Shown piece after piece: positions 55,986-64,000 of a stretch of DNA of 64,000 bases (position 1 is its first letter; the number at the start of each line of letters is the position of its first letter). The stretch lies in assembly GCF_040054535.1 (NCBI RefSeq), contig NC_090778.1, positions 13,051,501 through 13,115,500 of the forward strand, read 5' to 3'. The stretch is from Antennarius striatus. Lineage: Eukaryota > Chordata > Actinopteri > Lophiiformes > Antennariidae. Both the position numbers and the translations under genes were made by a program. The notes below the pieces were generated by a model, which searched no databases, had not been told where the DNA came from, and saw nothing but the letters and a program-made list of their open reading frames with translations.

Positions 55986-58900
55986 AGTTATAGTTCAACT
56001 TTAAAAATAAGTATGGCCTTGATTAATTGACAGGCAGCGATTACATGACAATTGCACATCCTTTGCATGTTCCCCTTCTTCCTGTGTACAAAAAAATGGA
56101 AATGGACATATTTAGCATTAGACAGTGATCTATTATTCTTTCTTCTGACTCATTTGAATACTCATTTGATATTTGAGCTTTTCCTGTGATTCTTCCAGGG
56201 TCATTTGGTCACAGTGACTCTTCAAAGAGCATGGCGGAATCAGGGAACTGCTCATTTGGCTCTGTCAGGGTGGGTGTACAAGAGCTCCTTTCATTGGGGA
56301 AAAACAGTGGAAACTCTGTGCTAAGGATTAATCATGTGCTGCATATGTGTTGTCTTTTGGCATGGAAAAGAAGGACATGGAAATAGTTGGCCACAGTGTG
56401 ATGGATATGAGATTAGGTGTATGCTCGGCTCATGTGATGGGTCACTGGAATCAGAAGGTAAAGCAGCATTGTTTTTGATTCAACACACTTTTTGATATGG
56501 TATTACTATGCATAAATCTTGAGTCTGATTTGTGATTCACAAAGGACTCAGCAGGACCTGTTTGTCTAACTTGGGCCTTGTATTGACATTGATAGCAAAA
56601 GAAGGTTGATCTGATCCTTTATAAACAATCCCATAAAAAAAGTTGTTCCTTAATGGAGATATCAGATGTAACAATTAGACTGACATATCTTCTTTGTTTT
56701 GAAGAAGCATTTTGGATTAGAGAGGAAACCTTTCTAAACCCTCAACAGAAGCTTAATGTTCAAACTTCAAATAGTATTCATGCAAGACATTTCCTCTAAA
56801 GCATCACTAAAATTGATTTATTTTTTTTTATGTGGTTTTAGTAAAATGTCTCAAAATGTAAATGAAATGAAATGTCATGAAACCTTTTCGTCTGGTGCCA
56901 TCTTCAGGTCAAACGTTCACCTGTCCACTCTTAAATTTCGGATGAAATATCACTGAAATTTACCACCAGCTGTGTCCCCTATTATCAGGAATTAGCAGAC
57001 ATTATTGTCAGTGCCTCATTTTTTTCCCTTAAAGTGGTCCTGACCCCACAAATATGTCAAAAAATAATATTATGGCAATATTAATAAAATACTTTTAAAA
57101 TAAAAATAATATTTACAGAAAGCTATAGAAATTCATGAAATGTTTCCTATATTCAATGGTGAATTTTCTATATTAGAAAAAAAATCTTAACCACTTCATT
57201 CTATTTAGACATGAATTAAGCACGTTTGCCTCATTCATATTAGAGTTTACAGTACTTGCGGGGTCATTGTATTCTATTATTTTCAAATGTTACGAAGATA
57301 AGGTTTACTAGTTTATTTAGTATATTTTAAATGGAAGTGCTAAATTTAGTTTCCATTGAGTCTTATGTGGGTTCACCATCTCTGATGGACAGAACCACTT
57401 TCATGGATGTGCTGCGCAGATCAGACAGCCAGTCAAAACTGGACACTGACTCTTTATGATGTATTTAGATCCAGTTGCTACTCTGTACATCCACACGGAG
57501 TGGTTTGACTCACTGCAGAATTAGTTTTGTTTGGTTCTGACTACATAACAAGTTGATCTGGTCTGGATCTGTCCTTTCCATGGGTGTGTTTTTGGGGTTT
57601 TTTTAATTTGCTTTTAATCTAACTCGACTAACACAAACTTCATGTCTCTGAATTTGTTTTTCTTATAACCTCCCTTACAACATCCCCATGTTGGAATCGA
57701 AGCACTTTCTCTGCCGATTCATCTCATGTTTCACATGACAGCAGTTGGATATCTGATTAATTTCAGAATGAGAGAAATGTTGACACAACTGCCTCCACAT
57801 GCTTTTCCTCTGCTTGCAGAAATAGCTGAGCATACCAACACATGTTTTCTCACTTTTCATGTGTGACATGTTACAGTAAAGTCATTGAAAATTGCAGGTC
57901 ATCGCTGCACAGCATTCCGGGATGAACTGTGTTGACTGAACATGTGTTCAACCTAAAATGATTTCTGTGCTTGCTGAATGACTTAAATGAGAGAAAACTG
58001 TGCATGGTTATAGAAGTTATCCTCTGTTGTCAAAGAGTAATTTGCTCAATTTATTGACTTGTTGGTGTTCAGGGTTTATTGTACAATTGTAGAAAAAGTT
58101 GCAACTGTATAGGATAAAGCAAATCCAGGTTACACATTCAGGGTTGTGAGTGTGGGAAGGGGCTTCAATGACATGTCGTCTGCCAGTCTAAACACCACTT
58201 AAAGCTGGGGTGCTCTCATTGTGCCAAGTCTCTACTGTAGAAACAGCATGGCTTTAAAAACGCAGACTCTATGAGTCAGCCAAATGCCCTGGACTCAGAA
58301 AGCCTATTCCAGTCCCTGTGTTTCCACGGCAACAGGAACAGATTGGAACCACATCTGGTAGCCATTTCAGTCCCTGCAACGAAAGGAAGAAAGAAATTTA
58401 TGAGTGAGGGGTAAAAAGACAAATATTTTCTGCAATGCAGAAAGAAAGCGGAGTCGTGTTACACTTGAAAAGGGTTGAAAATATTAATTCATCCACGGAG
58501 TCGGTGAAGAGTTTCTCTGTGCTTGTGTGAATCGATGAATTTAAATCTTTATGAATATAAATCTGTTCTTCCAGTGGAAGGTGACTTTTCATGAGTATAT
58601 ATGCATAAGCATATATAGAAAACCTAGAGCTCAAGAGACTTCTTGACAAACCTCAATGTAACAGAGAGTGTGAAGTTTCTGACATCCAAAGACGCTTTTC
58701 GTTTTAGCTCTGTTTCATAGTCTGCATTCATTTCCCTGGCTAATTCATCAGAGGCAGTCAGAGGAGAAAATTCTGTTTTCATCCACTGTTTCATCTCACT
58801 GTCTGCATGAAACGTTGTTTAATTGAAGTCCTCCTTATGCATTAAATGTTGTGTCTCAGCCCTATGGACATGCAGTAACTATGAAATGACATTTACTGGA

Positions 58901-59796
58901 AATGGAGCCGGTTCCTTCTCTGGAGCCAAAACCGCTGAGAACTGAGGTCAGCAATGAGAATGGGGAGGAGAAACAGCCTCAGTGCTGAACGTGTGTTTAT
59001 AGATTTCCAGTGATATCTACTCACTCTGAGATTTAAGGCCGTCCTTATATCAGACTCGAAACTTCCTTGTGGTGTTACTTGAGGAGAAAAGGCCACTAGA
59101 TGCATAAATAAAGGGGACCTCCCAAATGGATGCTTAGACATGTTGACAACGTGCTGAAACAACACCAGAAATGCCTGCATGAATAGCGAGTTTGAAGTGA
59201 ATGAATGGGATTGAATACTTGTACTACTTCAAGTCAGTCAATTGGAAGCAGTGTGATACTACAAACTACTCCGAGGCAGACTAAGGTGTCGTTTATCCCT
59301 CAGCGTTGAAACACGAGATTTCTGAGTACAAAAATACAGTTTTCATTGTGTAGATGAGGAGACACATTTACAGTAAATTTGAATAGTCAGAAAAATAATG
59401 AAGGCACAGTTGCTCCCTCCATCCAGATGGAAAGTTTTCCCTCTGTTTTCATTCACATAGAGGAGTGTGCAAATAGTTGTCTGGTATTTTAAATTGCCCT
59501 GGATTTTTCCCTCTTTGTCAGCATAATTCTAAGACAAGGGTGTATCAGGAGAGAAGCTTTGGATGGCTAATAGAAAGCAGATCAGTCAGACGTTCTTTCT
59601 ATTCCTTTCCATGTCTCTTCCTTCTCTCATGCTTCTCTCTTTAGCCTGTTATCCTTCTCTTCGTTTACTCCTTCCTCCCCCTCCTCCAATCTCTTATTCC
59701 GGCACACACTCGACCATCCGAGATCTGTGCAGTAAAATGGGACTTCAGGCTTCATAATGTGGCTGAAAGGTTTCAGCTTTCACATAATTCCACAGG

Positions 59797-59886
59797 CTGA
59801 GCGAGAGAGAAACAGAAAGAGAGTAAGAGACAGGGAGAGAGAGAGGGAGAGAGAGAGAGAAAGAGAGAGAGACGGAAAGAAAGAAA
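59797..59886. repeat. GA-rich low-complexity tract
   Basis: Impure GAGA/GGAGA/GAAA purine run on the plus strand. Confidence 0.85.
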
Positions 59887-62602
59887 TGGGAGAAAGACAG
59901 ACCTGCTGCCTTATTCCAAATACCAGGATGGAAATTGATCACAAGACAGAGCGTGTCTGTCCAAAGCGAGGGAAAAATGTGCAGATGGTTTATATTTTTA
60001 TGCACTGATCCCCAACTGTCCCGACAGTCCTGCTTGCAACCAATCAACTGTAGCTTGGAGCAGAGCATTGTTGTTGGAGGATTTCTCTTCAGGGTTTGTG
60101 TTTGGTTTTTTTTGACGATACCAGTAACAGAAAAACTGGTCGACAAAGTAACTCACATTTAACCTACAAGAACATTTCTTTCCTTTTTTCAAATTATCGG
60201 CATCAGATTTGCTTCTTAACTCAAGAGGCCGGGTCAGGATTATTCACATATTTTTTCTCCACAGCCCACTTGAATTGGCACACTTTGATAACAGCATTAA
60301 AAAAAAGGTAGAGAAATTGCTTTAACTTGTGTAGGGATGCCAGAATATATTTACTCTATGTGGTTGCAGTGCATCAGCATGTGAAGGGAAGTGTTGGCTG
60401 TGTATTTGTCAAGACTGTGGCTGTGGACTGGTGTGTATGCAACTCTCACAGCCCTGTTTTACTTCACAGGACAACACTGGAGCCATTATGGGGAGCCATG
60501 TGTTTCTGATTACCCAGGCTCGGATTAGAGGGAGGGGAGCAGCAGTTGCTGTCTGCCTGCCCTCCTGGCTCCTCTGATGTGGCCAAAATCTGGACATCCA
60601 TCAATGCAAATCCCTTCACCTTCCTTGCCCTCTTCCCATCTCTATGCCAAACTTTAACATTTGCTTCAATGCCACTAGCAGGCTAATCTATTGCCCTGTT
60701 ATACTGTGAAAATGATGGACAATCACCGGAAGTACAACTTGTAACACAATGTGAAAAGCAGCATTCAAGATCTCACTTCCAAATACACACATTAAATTCA
60801 AAATGTATTGGTAATATATGAAGTCAATTGGTCAAGCCAGTCATGATATAGCTAATTTCAACTGTAGTTACAACTTAATCCGTCATTTCTATCTAATTTA
60901 AACGCCTCGGTTGATGTCATACACTTTGTCACACAACAACATATTAATACCCATGCAACCATCACTGGCAGCATCTCCATCAGCCTCGCTTGAGTCACTC
61001 AGGTCCTCTGCCAGGGCGAGCACTATCCCACAATCATCTGTGGCCTCCCTGTGTGGGAATAATTGATGCCACTTGTTTTAGATGGTAGTTTCAAGTTAAC
61101 CACAACGGCTAAATCAAACCCTGTGACGTTCACGGTTAGCCTGTTAGCAATAATGTTTGGCTAAAAATTGCTGTCATGAGCTACACATGTCTCGCTTTGC
61201 AGGGCTTCATACTAAACTCAGAGCCAAAAGATCATCATCATGATAAACAGACGGTGAAGATTAATTGAAATAGGATGAAAAAAAAGAATAATATAATGAA
61301 ACATTGAAGTTCTTGTGTCCTACGAGACAAAATATTTTTCCTACTAGAGAATATGATGTTATATGCCATGTGCCAGAGCCGTCAGAAGGTTATGTCCACT
61401 TACAGTACAGTGCACAATGAACCACACTCATTAGCTTGTATTCTCATCGACTGGAGCCCTCCATACGGCCTTTCACTTCTTTCAACACTGCCTCTTTTCT
61501 TTACGAGCAAACCAGAGTGCAGTGGGCAGACAGGGAGCAGTCTTCCACCTCAAATGCCCCAAAGCTCCAGAGAAATAAACATACATGTACACACACAAAC
61601 ATTCACACCCCGACTCATTCTTTTTTCATCTCTATTCATCTTTATTAAATGTGGATACAAAAGTCTACACTAAAGCAAACAAACAGAGATACTAGATTTG
61701 ACTGATTCTCCAAAATACCTTTTGCACATCACAGGAGAGCAGACATACCAACTAATGTCCTGCTGGCTAGTCAGCAACATCCGGTGCTTTGGAAAAACAG
61801 GAAGTGTGTGTCTTTATAACAAACTCTCCGAGGGAGGCAGGATTATAGCGAGGTGTTACAGCGTTTGATCTTTCACCAGCTGCAAGTGGTGCAGTTTGCA
61901 AAGCCCAAACTGGAGGAAAGTTACAGTAACAGCTTTTATCCTCTCTTTTCTGCTTATGAATGACTGGGTTTTCCCCTTTGTCAGCAGGTAAATAATGACA
62001 ATTTCCTCTTTTTGACATTATGGACCACACATATTCACAATCACAGTAAGCTCAGTCTTGTTAAGCACCTTCCTCACTTTTTTTCACCTTACTTTTCCAC
62101 ATCAGCTTTTTTAGTTATTTCAGGGTGAGGATCCAGTGTGAGAGACAAACACAAGCACACAAGATTAGAAGCTGTAGCAAGAAAATAATACAGGTTAATA
62201 AATTTACAATGGCAGGCAGGGCAAGGGATTGTTTCACTACCGTTTGTCAAACAATACATTCAGAATACACGCCTCTGAGTACCAGAGCTTTGCATCTGGA
62301 AAAGATGGAGAGAGAGATGATTTAGCATCAGCATTCCAGGCAGAATTTTTTTTATTTTTTTATCGTAATTGTCTGTGGCTAGATTTTGGAAATACATTTC
62401 TCGCCCCAAGTGCTGCATAGCCCACATGTGGTTGTGATCGCCGTCTTGTGGTGACCTTTCATACCTGCTCTTTCTCAACAGAGAAACAAACGCTGCTGTT
62501 TTCTTCTTCTATTATTAACACAGAGCTGATGTGCTGTTATGTCATGAGATATGGCTTCATGCATGACATCCAGTGAAAAGAAATAGAAGAAGAAGAATAA
62601 TA

Positions 62603-62603
<1 letters not shown>

Positions 62604-62645
<42 letters not shown>
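62604..62645. repeat. (AAT)n trinucleotide repeat
   Basis: About 14 AAT units, preceded by AGA repeats. Confidence 0.93.
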
Positions 62646-62646
<1 letters not shown>

Positions 62647-63617
62647 GAAGAAAGAAATCTACTGTTGGTTTGACATGTTTGGTTGCAAATGTTGGATGAT
62701 TTGTGACCAATGCTACTTTAGGTTAAAATGACACATTGATGTGAATAACAAACATTTACGACCCAAGCCTCAGCAATGCATTATTAAAGAGTTTGAGATT
62801 GTAAAAGAAAAAAAAAGATTTCTTGCTGAGGGTTATGAAGAAATTGGACCTTAGCTTAAGAAAATAGATTTGAAGCAGGAAGAAATACCCCTAACCATCA
62901 GGGATTTAAAAACACACCAACCAAGACTGTGAAACTCAAATTCAAATGGCTCTAATCAATACTTTTCTATTTATTTTGATCGTGTGCCTACTGTACTCCT
63001 GAAAGTCGCTGTTAATGGCAGAAAAAAGACAATTATCACAAATGAGCCTTGAATAGCTTTGCAGTCATTCAAGTGTTTTGCATTACTGCCCGCAACTTTT
63101 GAACTTTTATTTTCAATGAGGTAGAAAATGTCTCCTAGAAATTGTTTTTGTTTGTTTTATTTCTATATAGGACACCCTGGCTTTGCAGCAGCCATAGGAG
63201 TGTATCTGGTCTCAGGGGTCATCAACCACCTGCATGTTAACTGAATGGGAAAAAGTGATAAGAGCACAGATGTTTCTTTGGTCACCCAGTGGCATCTGAG
63301 ATGGAAGAAACTATGAAAGTTCTATACCAGGGGCCTTTGAAAATGTTTAAATAGTGAAATATCCAAAGCTACTCCAGATGAATAAAATGCGTGTTGATTA
63401 GTTAGTTACATGGGTGCCTATTTTTTACATTTTAAATACCTTTAAATGAAATCTCAGCACATAAATGAAATACGAATCTAATTCAGGAGAACTTTGCTCC
63501 CCTGTAGAAATGTGACATGGTCTTGTCCACCCTGAGAAATCATCCAAATGGATATGTGGGTTTCAAATATTTGGTAGTACCTCAAGAGAAGTATCCAAGA
63601 TCCCAATGCCTTAAAAA

Positions 63618-63725
63618 ATGTGGGCCTGCCTTGTGTTCACTCTTGCCCTGACTGTTGGGGCATCAGTCACTAGCAATGATACAGCTGTCGAAGAAGAGCA
63701 TGTTATAGCCAGAGGTAAACTGCTG
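63618..63725 (+). CDS. Candidate first coding exon: signal peptide, gene unidentified
   Basis: ATG with A at -3 opens a frame reading MWACLVFTLALTVGAS, a good signal-peptide core with likely cleavage near A15/S16. An acidic stretch (NDTAVEEEHVIARG, including an N-glycosylation sequon NDT) follows. A consensus donor GTGAGT follows CTGCTG at 63725, giving 36 codons in phase 0; a weaker donor GTAAAC lies after 63714. Unspliced, the frame continues to a stop at 63899. I do not recognise the protein. The gene, if real, runs off the right edge. Confidence 0.3.
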
Positions 63726-64000
63726 GTGAGTACAGATAGAAGTATGTATAACATTGATCATCATAAATCTGGATATGTTGTCATGGCCATGAATGGTTCA
63801 GAATTTTTACTATTGGTTCAGAGTCCTAAATTAAATGTAGTGCACTTGAAACGGGGACAGGGGACAAAGCGACAGGTTTCAGGAAGCAAAAAGAAATGAG
63901 CATGAGGCGAGATAAGCCAAGTGCTGTCATGTCAGTAAGTAGTCATAGTCTGCTGAGATGCAGAACCTATTCCTGGCACCTTTAATCGCATAAAGAATGA

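Larger units (their letters stand above)
55986..63617. other. Intergenic sequence, no gene recognised
   Basis: Only small unremarkable open frames. A GA-rich tract and an AAT repeat are the only structures noted. Confidence 0.5.

Noticed and set aside
56186..56386. Possible exon after a CTTCCAG acceptor with GTGGGT donor
   Set aside because: The 66-codon frame has no family resemblance and no partner exon nearby.

Overview
This is vertebrate genomic DNA, most likely from a ray-finned (teleost) fish. The evidence is multi-exon genes with GT-AG introns, about a dozen long (CA)n/(TG)n microsatellites, degraded tRNA-derived SINEs of the type common in spiny-rayed fish, and MITE-like inverted-repeat elements. 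No prokaryotic, organellar or viral gene was seen. The species cannot be told from the sequence.

Two genes can be reconstructed completely, and both close in frame. On the minus strand, 34312 down to 24241, lies proline dehydrogenase 1 (prodh): 14 coding exons, 1785 nt, 594 codons plus stop. It is the mitochondrial FAD enzyme that oxidises proline. On the plus strand, 38585 to 53394, lies scarf2 (scavenger receptor class F member 2): 11 coding exons, 2832 nt, 943 codons plus stop. It is a type I membrane protein with a cysteine-rich EGF-like ectodomain and a long cytoplasmic tail rich in Pro, Ser and Lys. The two genes are divergent (head to head), with 4.3 kb between their start codons. Both human orthologues map to 22q11.2, so this looks like a compact version of that synteny. 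Their functions are not obviously linked.

Layout. 1-24.2 kb: gene-poor, with microsatellites, one tRNA-SINE (about 1.37-1.66 kb), a hairpin repeat at 4.2 kb and a dispersed teleost repeat at 18.7-18.95 kb; no gene could be supported. 24.2-34.3 kb: prodh, with a MITE-like element in its last intron and a second copy of the dispersed repeat plus a TG microsatellite in intron 2. 34.3-38.6 kb: the divergent intergenic region, holding a broken THAP-domain sequence split by a SINE, another decayed SINE, and GGAT/GA/GC-CA simple repeats just upstream of scarf2. 38.6-53.4 kb: scarf2; intron 1 contains an unusual repeat carrying TCF/LEF-like palindromes and nuclear-receptor half-sites, plus a second inverted-repeat element. 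53.4-about 56 kb: scarf2 3' UTR. 56-63.6 kb: no supported gene. At 63.6 kb a possible first exon encoding a signal peptide may open a gene that runs off the window.

The least expected items are the TCF/LEF-palindrome minisatellite in scarf2 intron 1, the THAP-domain remnant between the two genes, and the unidentified signal-peptide exon at the right edge.
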